DNA from: JANNOG01 sp031398915
GTDB taxonomy: Bacteria; Actinomycetota; Actinomycetes; Actinomycetales; JBBAYJ01
DNA: 64,000 nucleotides
Reading direction: 5' to 3'
Assembly: GCA_031398915.1 (NCBI GenBank)
Contig: JANNOG010000017.1
Location: forward strand, 15,225 to 79,224
The notes beneath the pieces were generated by a model. The model ran no database searches, had not been told where the DNA came from, and saw only the letters and a list, made by a program, of their open reading frames with translations. Of the stretch, positions 34,436 through 42,477 are shown piece after piece (position 1 is the stretch's first letter; the number at the start of each line of letters is the position of its first letter). A program made the position numbers and the translations under genes.

Positions 34436-34990
34436 ATGAGCCTGATGACGGATCTTCGAACAGGCACAGGTGACGACGTGGCGCAGATCCGCCGTCGACG
34501 TCGCGCCCGGGCAGCCGAGCTGTGCACTCTCGAATCCATTTCCATGCCACTGCCCGGTCTGGCCCACCGCGGGCTCGCCGCCGAACTGCTCGTCGTCGAC
34601 CTGCCCGCCGAGATCGACTACGCCGACGCGGACTATGTCGATAACGAATACGCCGAGATCGACACGGACGACGACCACGACTCCGACGACGTTGCCGACG
34701 ACGACGTAGGCCGAATCGTGGGGGCCTCGGTCGGCGCGGTCCTGTTATTGGCCGGCCTGCCCGATGATCCGGATCCGGCGTGGAAAGACCGCGCATTGTG
34801 CGCTGAAACCGACCCCGAGGCATTCTTTCCCGAAAAGGGTGGCTCCACCCGTGAGGCCAAGCGCGTGTGCGCGTCATGTGACGTTCGCGGTGATTGCCTT
34901 GATTTCGCACTGAGCAACGACGAACGTTTCGGAATCTGGGGTGGCCTCAGTGAGCGTGAGCGGCGTCGACTGAAGAAGCAGGTCGGGTGA
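34436..34990 (+). CDS. WhiB-family iron-sulfur regulator (WhiB2/WhmD class) with long N-terminal extension
   Basis: A 184-residue protein. The C-terminal WhiB domain has the four cluster ligands Cys122, Cys145, Cys148 and Cys154 (RALCAETDPEAFFP, RVCASCDVRGDC), the GIWGG turn at 166-170 and a basic tail ERERRRLKKQ. It binds a 4Fe-4S cluster and sigma factor; this class controls septation. Mycobacterial WhiB2 proteins are about 90 residues, so the first 110 residues are an extension, including an acidic run of about 30 residues (58-90, DYADADYVDNEYAEIDTDDD). Start is ATG 34436 behind GGAGGAGG, not the GTG at 34418. It overlaps the next gene as GTGA. Confidence 0.92.
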   Translation: MSLMTDLRTGTGDDVAQIRRRRRARAAELCTLESISMPLPGLAHRGLAAELLVVDLPAEIDYADADYVDNEYAEIDTDDDHDSDDVADDDVGRIVGASVGAVLLLAGLPDDPDPAWKDRALCAETDPEAFFPEKGGSTREAKRVCASCDVRGDCLDFALSNDERFGIWGGLSERERRRLKKQVG

Positions 34991-37900
34991 GCGTTTCGGT
35001 CGTCGAGCGGTCACTGCCCCCCCAGCGGGATCGCAGTCGGCCCTCGGTGACCGTGCGTGTCGTCGCGGTGCTGGTGGCACACGACGGCGAGGAGTGGTTG
35101 TCGCGCGCGCTGGCCGCGGTCAGCAGATCCGAGCGCCGCCCGGACGTGTTAGTCGCAGTCGACACCGGGTCCAGCGACCGGACCGCCGACCTGCTGGCCG
35201 AGGCCGCTGCGATCGGCCTTCTCGACACCGTGGTCACGATGGCGCGGAACACCAGCTTCGCTGCGGCCATCGCCTCGGCGCTGAGAGTGGCGGGCGCACA
35301 TGGTGGCGATCATTCCGCGGTGGCGGACGCCGGCGGCGAGCCGGCGGAGGGTTGGCTGTGGGTGCTGCACGACGACTGCGCCCCCGACCCAGGTGCTCTG
35401 GACTACCTCGTCGACGCCGTCTCCGGCTCGCCGACTGTGGCGGTCGCCGGGTGCAAGCAGGTCTCGTGGACCGATCGCCTCGAACTGCTCGAGGTCGGGG
35501 TGAGCGTCACCCCGGACGGGCGGCGCCACACCGCGATCCAGCCCGGCGAATTGGACCAGGGCCAGCACAACCATCGGTGTGACGTCCTGGCCGTCTCCAC
35601 GGCCGGGGCCCTGATCAGCCTCGACGCACTCGATCAGGTCGGAGGTTTCGACCCGGTCCTGGCCCTCATCGGCGACGACATCGATCTGTGTCGCCGGATC
35701 CGCCGGGCGGGCCGTCGCGTGGTCGTCGTACCCGCCGCGATCGTGGCCCACGCCAATGCCCTGAGCAGCGGCGCCCGCGCCGGGGACGCGCTCGTCAGTG
35801 CCCGGGCGGGGCGACACGGGCACGCCCCCGCAGGCCCGGCGCTGTATCGCTACGAGCGTCGCCATGCCGTGTATGCCCGCCTGGTCGCGGCCGGGCCCCT
35901 GCTCCTCCTCCCGCTCGTGGTGTGGCTGGGCGTGAGCACCACCGCCGCGGCGCTCGCCGCCCTCGCCGCTCGCCGGCCCAGACGCGCGCTCGCCGAGTCG
36001 TTGTCGTGGTTCGACGTGGTCGTGCGCCCGTGGCGGCTGGTCTCGGGTGGCCGACGGTGGCAACGAGTGCGGCGGCTGGGTCGGGTGGGGGAACTACGCG
36101 GACTCGCCCCCAGCCGGGGCGACATGGTCCGCGAACGGGTCGAGCGGTGGGCGGTCGAACGGGGGATCCGCGGTGCGGACCCGTTCGCGGTCCTGGTCGA
36201 GGCGCGCCTGATCGTCGCGACCACGGCGGTGGTCGGAGTCCTCGCCTGGTTGTCGAGCAGGGTTCAGGTGTGGCTGGGCACGGGCCCACCACCGGGAGCC
36301 GGAGAGGCGATCACCGCCGCTCAGCTGTGGCAGCGCTCGACTGGTTCGGTGACCAGCGTGGGAGGCATGACGGGGCCGGCCGACCCTGCCACGTCGGTGT
36401 GGTCGGTTCTCACCGGAGCAGTGGCCGGCCTGGGGGCTTCGCCAGTGGGTCTGGGCGAACTGGGCGCCGCCACCGACGTGCTGGCCTGGCTGACGGTGCC
36501 ACTGGGACTCGTCACCTGCTGGCTGGCCGCCGGCTCGGTCGTGCCCGGTCAACGCACTCGGGTGGCGCTCGCCCTCGGGTGGGCGGGCCTACCGCTGGCC
36601 GCGACCGCGGCCGGGTGGGCACCCGCTGCGGTCGTCGACCTGCGAATCGTCCACGCGCTGCTGCCGCTGGTCGTGTGGGGGCTGCTGCTGGGTTGTCGGG
36701 GCAGGAACGGACCCGTGCCACCGTGGCGGCCGGTCGGCATCGTGCTGGCCGCCGCGGCCGTCCTGGTTGTCGTGGGCCTCCAGCCGAGTACCTGGGTCGC
36801 CCTGATCGCTGCGGTGACCACGGCCGTCCTGGCAACGATCATCCGGCTCGGTCGTGGTGCCGTGAGGTCCGTGGTGGCCCTCGGTGCGCTGGCGCTCGCG
36901 CCCGCCGTCGTCTGGCCGGCCTGGTCGTGGGCGCTGGTCGGCTCGCCGGTGCTGGTACTGGCCGCCCCGACTCACCGGCTGCCCGTCGCCGACCTGGCGG
37001 CATCGGGCCTCAGCGGTGACTCGTGGGTGGCCTTCTCGGCTCTCGGGTGCCTGTTGAGCGCCGGTGCACTGGTTGCCGCATTCGCGACGTGGGCCCTCGT
37101 GCGGAGCCGACACGCAGCGATCGCGGGCCTGGTCACCGTCGCACTGGCGGGATGGGCAGCGGTGGTCGCCGGGGTGAGTATCGGCGCGTCGACCGCCCGA
37201 CCCGTACCGGGGGACCCGTCGATCTCGACGATCCTGGCCGCCCTCCTGGCCACGGCCTGTCTCGGGCTGCGTCGACCCGCCACGGCGGCGGTGGCCACCG
37301 GCCGGTTGGGACGCTCGATCCGTCGGGTACCGCGCCTGGCGGTGGGAGGCGCCGCGCTGGTCGTGGTCGCTGCCGCCATGATCGGCGTCGTGTCCCCGGC
37401 AGTCTCGGCCTCGGGTGCCGAGACTGCCCGTCAGGCCCTGCCGGTCCCGGCCGCCCTGGACGCCGCGTCGGATACCCGCTCGGCGATTCTCACCCTGCGG
37501 GGCGGCGACGGTGACGGTCTGACCTGGTGGCTGGACCGCGGTGCCCCCGGCCCCGGCAGCACGTCGGTGGCACGCCAGTACGCCGGCATCCCGGCCGTCG
37601 AGCTGGACGCCACGGTTGCCGGGCCTGCCACAGCGAATCCCATCGGCTCGATCGATGCCGTCGTGACCGATGCGGTCGTGGCGCTGACCGTCGGCACCGA
37701 CCTGGTGCCCGGTGCGCCCGACCCGGCACCCGGTGACGGCGGCCCGGCACCCGACGCAGCGCCCGCCGCCCTCACCGACATCGCCGTCGGGTGGGTCGTG
37801 GTCGAGGGCCGCTCGGCCGCGGCCGCTGCCGCTCGCGAGGCGGTGGGTACGCGGCCGGGACTCAGCGAGGTGTCACGCTCGCCGGACAGCGTGCTCTGGC

Positions 37901-39810
37901 GGGTCGATCACGGCGACGCCGGCGCCTCGTGGGCGCGAGTCGTCGACGGTGGTCCGCCTACCGGAGTGCCGGCCTCGGCCGACGGATTGACGCTCACCCT
38001 GGGCCGCGGCAGCGCAGATCGGGTGCTGGTGCTGGCGACCGAGCTCGCCGACGACTGGCAGGCCAGCATCGCCGGTCGTGACATCACGCCCCGGTCGATG
38101 GCCGGTGGCCGAGTCGGGATCGACGTCGGGGCAGCAGGTGGCGACCTGGTGCTGCGCCGGGCACCCGCCGGGCCCCTCGACCCGGTGTCCGGTTGGATCG
38201 CCCTGGGCCTGGTCGGCTGCGCGGTCCTCGGGTCTCGTGGCCGAGCGCGCGCGGTGCCTCGACCCACCGCGACCCGGCCGGGCAGGGCGCGCGGAATCAC
38301 CGCCGTCGCGGTCGCCGCGGCAGCCGGCCTCACCGTCCTGGCGGTCCCGGCGGTCTCCGCCGATTCCCGCGCCGACCCACCGGCCGATCTGGCCAGGGTG
38401 GTTCGCCTCGCCGTGGCATCGAGCGCCGGTGGGTGCCAGGCCGGTGACACGACCTCCGCGGCGACACAGCCGGCGGACGACGCCCAGCAGCGGGTGCCTG
38501 CCAGCCGAGTCAGTGTCGGCTCGGCCTCGGACCTGGTCCAGGTCATCGCGGGAGCGCCCGCGGACACCGGTTCGCGGCTGATCACCACCGACGGATCGGC
38601 TCCGGCGCTGACGGCGTGCCCGGTGGCCAGTAGCGCCCAGTGGGCCTTCGCCAACGGAACGGCGGTGGGCGAACGCCCCACTCTGGTACTGGACAACCCG
38701 GGCGACGTCGCCGCGTCGTACACCCTCGACATCCTCACCGTCGACGGTCGTCAGCGCCCTGTCGCGGCTCGCAGCGGGACCGTGCCACCCGGCGGATCAC
38801 AGCTGGTCGTCGTCGATGCCCTGATCCCTGGCCTGGACGCACTGGCGGTAGAAGTCCGCACCACCACCGGCGCCCTCGCGGCCACGATGCGCGACACCTC
38901 GGCCGCCGGGTTGATCGCCACCGGAACCGACGTCGAGGCCGCCGCTACGGCCTCGACCACCGTGGTCCTTCCCCTGGTCACGGTCAGCCCGCCGCTGTCC
39001 GAACCGCTGTCCGAACCGCTGTCCGAGACGCCGCCTGAGAGGCTGCCCGAGACGCCGCCCGAGACGCCGCCCGACACGCCACCCGAGACGCCGCTCGCTG
39101 CCGAGGCGCCGACCACCGCCGCCGCCGATGTGGCTCCGGACCTCCCCGGTGACCCTGGTCGGACGTACCTGGTGATCGCGGTGCCGGGTGACGAGGGGGG
39201 AGTGGCCACCGTCGTCACCCGCCAGGTCGGGGCGACGTCGTCGACGCCGCAGTCCGAGCAGGCCGTCGCCCTGCGAGCCGGCGGAGTCGTCACTGTCCCG
39301 CTAACCGCCCCAGCCGGTGACTACGCCGTCTGGATCGACGCCGACGTCCCCGTCGCCGTCGCCGCACGATCCAGTGCCCTGACCGACGCGACCGGGTCAG
39401 CGGAGATCACCTGGACGGGGGCGGTCACCCCCGGCGACCTGGCTGCCGTGACCATCGGTGCGCCACAACCCCCCGCCGACCTCACCGTCGAGCTGGTCCT
39501 GGCCACCACGGATGCCACGGCCGTTGACGTCGACCTGCTCGATGCGTCCGGCGGCATCCTGGGGACTGTCGGGATCGACCTGACCGGGCCGGGAGCGGTG
39601 CCGGTCGATGTCACGCCAGGCACGGTGGGGGTGCGGCTGCGAAGCCGCAGCAGCACGGCCACCGAACAGGCCGGCTCGTCGATCGACGCGGTCGCGGGGT
39701 GGCGTGTCGGCGGCCCGCCCGGTCCGGCCACCGGAGCCACCACGACGGTGCGAGTGCCCGACGCCGAGGGTCCACTGGTCCGGATCGCCCCGGCGCCGAC
39801 CGCCGCCTAG
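34987..39810 (+). CDS. Giant GT2 glycosyltransferase/membrane protein with large exported C-terminal region
   Basis: A 1607-residue protein. GT2 domain about 20-300: VRVVAVLVAHDGEEWLSRAL, AVDTGSSDRTADLLA, WVLHDDCAPDPGALDYL and ALIGDDIDLCRRIRRAGR. About 13 helices follow (roughly 300-850). From about residue 900 the sequence is hydrophilic with one more helix near 1065, a Ser/Pro/Glu/Thr repeat at about 1336-1370 and a beta-rich end, probably outside the membrane. Large GT2 proteins next to whiB2 are conserved in several mycolata. They are likely to make or attach an envelope glycan, but the function is unknown. It is translationally coupled to whiB, which is unusual for a regulator gene. Confidence 0.85.
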   Translation: MSVSVVERSLPPQRDRSRPSVTVRVVAVLVAHDGEEWLSRALAAVSRSERRPDVLVAVDTGSSDRTADLLAEAAAIGLLDTVVTMARNTSFAAAIASALRVAGAHGGDHSAVADAGGEPAEGWLWVLHDDCAPDPGALDYLVDAVSGSPTVAVAGCKQVSWTDRLELLEVGVSVTPDGRRHTAIQPGELDQGQHNHRCDVLAVSTAGALISLDALDQVGGFDPVLALIGDDIDLCRRIRRAGRRVVVVPAAIVAHANALSSGARAGDALVSARAGRHGHAPAGPALYRYERRHAVYARLVAAGPLLLLPLVVWLGVSTTAAALAALAARRPRRALAESLSWFDVVVRPWRLVSGGRRWQRVRRLGRVGELRGLAPSRGDMVRERVERWAVERGIRGADPFAVLVEARLIVATTAVVGVLAWLSSRVQVWLGTGPPPGAGEAITAAQLWQRSTGSVTSVGGMTGPADPATSVWSVLTGAVAGLGASPVGLGELGAATDVLAWLTVPLGLVTCWLAAGSVVPGQRTRVALALGWAGLPLAATAAGWAPAAVVDLRIVHALLPLVVWGLLLGCRGRNGPVPPWRPVGIVLAAAAVLVVVGLQPSTWVALIAAVTTAVLATIIRLGRGAVRSVVALGALALAPAVVWPAWSWALVGSPVLVLAAPTHRLPVADLAASGLSGDSWVAFSALGCLLSAGALVAAFATWALVRSRHAAIAGLVTVALAGWAAVVAGVSIGASTARPVPGDPSISTILAALLATACLGLRRPATAAVATGRLGRSIRRVPRLAVGGAALVVVAAAMIGVVSPAVSASGAETARQALPVPAALDAASDTRSAILTLRGGDGDGLTWWLDRGAPGPGSTSVARQYAGIPAVELDATVAGPATANPIGSIDAVVTDAVVALTVGTDLVPGAPDPAPGDGGPAPDAAPAALTDIAVGWVVVEGRSAAAAAAREAVGTRPGLSEVSRSPDSVLWRVDHGDAGASWARVVDGGPPTGVPASADGLTLTLGRGSADRVLVLATELADDWQASIAGRDITPRSMAGGRVGIDVGAAGGDLVLRRAPAGPLDPVSGWIALGLVGCAVLGSRGRARAVPRPTATRPGRARGITAVAVAAAAGLTVLAVPAVSADSRADPPADLARVVRLAVASSAGGCQAGDTTSAATQPADDAQQRVPASRVSVGSASDLVQVIAGAPADTGSRLITTDGSAPALTACPVASSAQWAFANGTAVGERPTLVLDNPGDVAASYTLDILTVDGRQRPVAARSGTVPPGGSQLVVVDALIPGLDALAVEVRTTTGALAATMRDTSAAGLIATGTDVEAAATASTTVVLPLVTVSPPLSEPLSEPLSETPPERLPETPPETPPDTPPETPLAAEAPTTAAADVAPDLPGDPGRTYLVIAVPGDEGGVATVVTRQVGATSSTPQSEQAVALRAGGVVTVPLTAPAGDYAVWIDADVPVAVAARSSALTDATGSAEITWTGAVTPGDLAAVTIGAPQPPADLTVELVLATTDATAVDVDLLDASGGILGTVGIDLTGPGAVPVDVTPGTVGVRLRSRSSTATEQAGSSIDAVAGWRVGGPPGPATGATTTVRVPDAEGPLVRIAPAPTAA
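38992..39096 (+). repeat. Imperfect 12-bp coding repeats in the giant GT2 gene
   Basis: Units encoding SEPL then ETPP/DTPP repeat about nine times. They make a proline/glutamate-rich linker (SEPLSEPLSETPPERLPETP and on) that should be extended and exposed. Confidence 0.85.
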
Positions 39811-39818
39811 CCGGTCCC

Positions 39819-40241
39819 TCAGTAGTCGTCGGGGTCCAGGTCGGGGTCGATCTCACTGGGCGATCGACCCAGGGCGGCCGCCAGTTGCTCGACCAGCACG
39901 GCATAGACCACGTGGGCCACGTCCTCGTCGGCGCGAGCCGCGACGGCGTGACGGTGCACGATCAATCGGGCTCCGGAGGTAACCGTCGCGGGGACCACGC
40001 GACCCAAGGGGACCCCGTCCGCCCAGGTCAGTGGGTCAACGCTCGGCACATCCTCGACGGCCACCTCGACCGCTGCCATCTCGTCGGGCCAGCGGCGCGA
40101 CAGCCGCCCGGCCGCACCGACGACCACGTCGTCGAATCGCTCGGCCACACTTCGATAGCCGGGCAGGTCCGGGGGAAGCAGGTCACCGCGCAGTCCCCGA
40201 CCACGCCGATCACGGCGACTGCGTCGGTGGAGTGGAGGCAC
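39819..40241 (-). CDS. Metallopeptidase-family (zincin_1-like, Rv3259-type) protein, active site degenerate
   Basis: A 140-residue protein. The family (PF06262-like) normally carries HExxH near the C-terminus; here the equivalent helix reads VVYAVLVEQLAAALGRSPSE, so zinc ligands are missing, as also seen in the Rv3259-type actinobacterial branch. Catalysis is therefore unlikely. The N-terminal GYRSVAERFDDVV and DPLTWADGVPLGRVV fit the family. GTG 40241 is six bases after TAGCGT. It is convergent with the giant GT2 (8-base gap) and divergent from DUF3499, a conserved order in mycolata. Confidence 0.75.
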   Translation of the reverse strand: MPPLHRRSRRDRRGRGLRGDLLPPDLPGYRSVAERFDDVVVGAAGRLSRRWPDEMAAVEVAVEDVPSVDPLTWADGVPLGRVVPATVTSGARLIVHRHAVAARADEDVAHVVYAVLVEQLAAALGRSPSEIDPDLDPDDY

Positions 40242-40247
40242 TCCGGC

Positions 40248-40253
40248 ACGCTA
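40248..40253 (-). promoter_or_regulatory. -10 element, leaderless start of the metallopeptidase-family gene
   Basis: Minus-strand TAGCGT, six bases, GTG at 40241. Confidence 0.5.
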
Positions 40254-40316
40254 GCGGCTGTCAGGGGCGAGGAGTCTGGGCGGCGTGCCGGTTACCTCCC
40301 ACTGCGTCGCGGGTCG

Positions 40317-40322
40317 TAGCGT
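40317..40322 (+). promoter_or_regulatory. -10 element, leaderless start of the DUF3499 gene
   Basis: TAGCGT, seven bases, GTG at 40330. The divergent partner promoter is 64 bases away. Confidence 0.5.
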
Positions 40323-40329
40323 TCGGTCT

Positions 40330-40722
40330 GTGACCTCCACGGGAGCGAAGGGCATCCGGCGGTGTACCCGCACCGGGTGCCCGCGCGCCGCCGTGTCGAC
40401 GCTCACGTACGTCTACGCCGACTCGACGGCGGTGCTCGGCCCCCTCGCCACTGTGGCCGAACCGCACTGCTACGACCTCTGCGGCGAGCACGCCACCCGG
40501 CTGACCGCGCCCCGCGGTTGGCAGGTAGTCCGACTGAGCGGTGACATGGAGGCGGCACGACCTGGGCCCGACGACCTCATCGCGCTGGCCGATGCGGTGC
40601 GCCAGGTGGCTCGACAACGCCCTACGGCTCCGCCCGACTCCGGGCCCGGCGCCCCGCCGCCGCCCACCAGCCACGGTGTTCGCCGTAACCACCTGCGGGT
40701 GCTGCGGGACGACATCGGCTGA
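40330..40722 (+). CDS. DUF3499 family protein
   Basis: A 130-residue protein, the Rv3258c-like family found only in Actinobacteria. Conserved Cys12, Cys17, Cys47 and Cys51 (RRCTRTGCPRAA and EPHCYDLCGEHATRLTAPRG) suggest a zinc site. RGWQVVRL closes the conserved core, and the rest is a proline-rich tail. Function is unknown; the gene is a constant neighbour of whiB2 and manB. The GTG start fits the leaderless promoter. Confidence 0.88.
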   Translation: MTSTGAKGIRRCTRTGCPRAAVSTLTYVYADSTAVLGPLATVAEPHCYDLCGEHATRLTAPRGWQVVRLSGDMEAARPGPDDLIALADAVRQVARQRPTAPPDSGPGAPPPPTSHGVRRNHLRVLRDDIG

Positions 40723-40835
40723 GGAGGTTCGCCCGACCTGGGTGGAGTGCGGAGAATCGCCCACTATTCAAGAGATCACGGCTGGCCGACGACAGCGTGT
40801 GGGTACATCGCCCGCACATCTGTTCGGAGGCTTCC

Positions 40836-41165
40836 ATGCGTCAGCCCGTTCCCGTCAGCGCCACCGTCTCCTCCGGCGCTCCCGTTCCCCTCAGTGCCAC
40901 GCCGCCCGAGCGCCCCACCCGCCAGCGTCGAGCCCGCGCCGCCGCCGAGGTGCCACTCGGATCGTTGACCCAGTCCCACCACCGCAGCCGTGAGACCTGT
41001 CGCAGCTGCGGCAGCCACCGCGTGACCTGCCTCGCGATGCGCCTGACCGACGGCACGCCGGTCGATTTCATCTCCTGTCATCGCTGCGAGAGTCGCTTCT
41101 GGGAGCACGAGGGCGAGCCGCTCGACGTCACCACCGTGCTGGATCGCACCCGCCGCGTGGCGTGA
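40836..41165 (+). CDS. Small zinc-ribbon protein
   Basis: A 109-residue protein. After a low-complexity N-terminus of about 45 residues, four cysteines form a zinc ribbon: ETCRSCGS (Cys55, Cys58) and ISCHRCESRFWE (Cys81, Cys84). The second knuckle with aromatic RFW resembles TFIIS/Trm112-like ribbons. Start is ATG 40836 with CGGAGG five bases upstream. It follows DUF3499 by 113 bases. Function is unknown; a nucleic acid- or protein-binding role is possible. Confidence 0.75.
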   Translation: MRQPVPVSATVSSGAPVPLSATPPERPTRQRRARAAAEVPLGSLTQSHHRSRETCRSCGSHRVTCLAMRLTDGTPVDFISCHRCESRFWEHEGEPLDVTTVLDRTRRVA

Positions 41166-41191
41166 CCGGAGGTCGTTCGCCGCTGAATCCG

Positions 41192-41290
41192 CGCTGTCAC
41201 CGCTGTCACCGCTGTCACCGCTGCCACAGCTGCCACCGCGGCCACCGCTGCCACCGCTGCCACCGCTGTCACCGCTGTCACCGCGGTCAT
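41192..41290. repeat. 9-bp tandem repeat, eleven units
   Basis: Eleven near-identical units of cgctgtcac or cgctgccac, with three variant units (agctgccac, cgcggccac, cgcggtcat). The array fills the convergent gap between the zinc-ribbon gene and the GH8 gene and reaches the GH8 stop codon. Confidence 0.9.
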
Positions 41291-42348
41291 GGCGACGCCG
41301 GGCACTCGTCCAGGCGGTCGCTCTGGAGCAGGGCGCGTCCCAGTGCCACCCACGCACTGCCGTAATACGTCGGATGTTGCTGGTCGAGGGCTGCTGCGCG
41401 GTCCAGCAGGTCGTCCCGGGCGACGGGATCGTCGCCGGCGTGGGCGGCCGCTGCGGCGGCGACGAGCCCGAGTGGGTGCCCGGTGGTCTCGAGCGGCTCG
41501 CCGGTCTGGCCCCTCGACAGGGCCTCCGGTCGCTGCCGGAGCAGGACGCCGTGCGAGGCGGCCCGGCGCCGGTTGTCCGGGTCGCAATCGACCGCGAGCC
41601 ATACAGTCACACGTTGGGCGTCCAAGCCGTATCTCGGCTCAGGGCGTAGGCCGGCCGGGTCGGCGGTCGGACTCAGCCGGCCGCTGTCCACCCGCGCCCA
41701 GTCCGGTGGTAGGACCGACGTGCCGGGCGTGACGTCCGCCAGTGCGGCCGGGACGGCAGCCGTCATCTCGGTCAGATCCAGGGCACGCATGGCGGGAAGG
41801 ACCCAGTACGAGGGGTTCACCGTCGCGGGGTCACCGGTCGCCCACGGACCCGCCGCCAGGACAGGGCCCGCGCTCGTATCCACGACGGTTTCGGCGCGGA
41901 TCGTGTCGGTGATCGCCGGTGCCTGCGCACGGAGGTCGGGGTCGTTGCTCATGGACAGGGCCCACGCCACCACGAGGTCCGCGTCCGTGGCAGGTTGATC
42001 GTCGACAACGGTGCCGCTGGCATCCGTGAGGAAGGCCAGCAGCAGGTCGTCACGCTGCAGATGCTCCTGGGCCCACTGCCACACCAGCCGTTCGGTGCCT
42101 TCGTCGCCGGCGACCTGAGCGAGTAGCAGGGCGTACGACACTCCCTCGCTGACCGTGTCCTCGCCCTGGTCGCGGCGCACCACCCGGCCGTCCGCGTCGA
42201 CATAGGTGTCCAGGAACGCCCGCGCCGCGGCGGTGACCTCCGCCCCGTTGTCACCAGGCAGGGGGTTCGTATTCGTGTCGTCCCCGCAGGCCGCCGCGAG
42301 CAGCAGGCACGCGGTGACCGTTGCCGCAGGTGCAGTCGGGCGGGGCAC
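41287..42348 (-). CDS. GH8-like glycoside hydrolase lipoprotein
   Basis: A 353-residue exported protein. The signal peptide ends in a lipobox (LLLAAAC, Cys21), so it should be lipid-anchored outside the membrane. The (alpha/alpha)6 GH8 signature follows: EDTVSEGVSYALLLAQVAGD, in which Glu68 aligns with the catalytic acid of BcsZ-type endoglucanases, and PATDADLVVAWALSMS, which aligns with the conserved DADL motif. NPSYWVLPAMRAL and the ending HPTYYGSAWVALGRALL also fit. It probably cleaves a beta-glycan of the envelope or of an exopolysaccharide. GTG 42348 is divergent from manB. Confidence 0.82.
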   Translation of the reverse strand: MPRPTAPAATVTACLLLAAACGDDTNTNPLPGDNGAEVTAAARAFLDTYVDADGRVVRRDQGEDTVSEGVSYALLLAQVAGDEGTERLVWQWAQEHLQRDDLLLAFLTDASGTVVDDQPATDADLVVAWALSMSNDPDLRAQAPAITDTIRAETVVDTSAGPVLAAGPWATGDPATVNPSYWVLPAMRALDLTEMTAAVPAALADVTPGTSVLPPDWARVDSGRLSPTADPAGLRPEPRYGLDAQRVTVWLAVDCDPDNRRRAASHGVLLRQRPEALSRGQTGEPLETTGHPLGLVAAAAAAHAGDDPVARDDLLDRAAALDQQHPTYYGSAWVALGRALLQSDRLDECPASP

Positions 42349-42465
42349 GGTGTCGATTAGCTCATGGCCCGCTGCGCGGCGTGGTGGAATGCGCCACCTC
42401 AGACACGGTCGCGAGGCGCTCGTGGTTCACCTGGGCATCGACCTGCTGGTGAGCGTCAGGACGTC

Positions 42466-42471
42466 TACGGT
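42466..42471 (+). promoter_or_regulatory. -10 element, leaderless start of manB
   Basis: TACGGT, six bases, GTG at 42478, giving VSHPLHRAVKAYDIRG, the expected N-terminus. Confidence 0.55.
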
Positions 42472-42477
42472 GACCTG

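Noticed and set aside
41192..41290. CRISPR array
   Set aside because: The 9-base units are contiguous with no spacers, and no cas genes are present.
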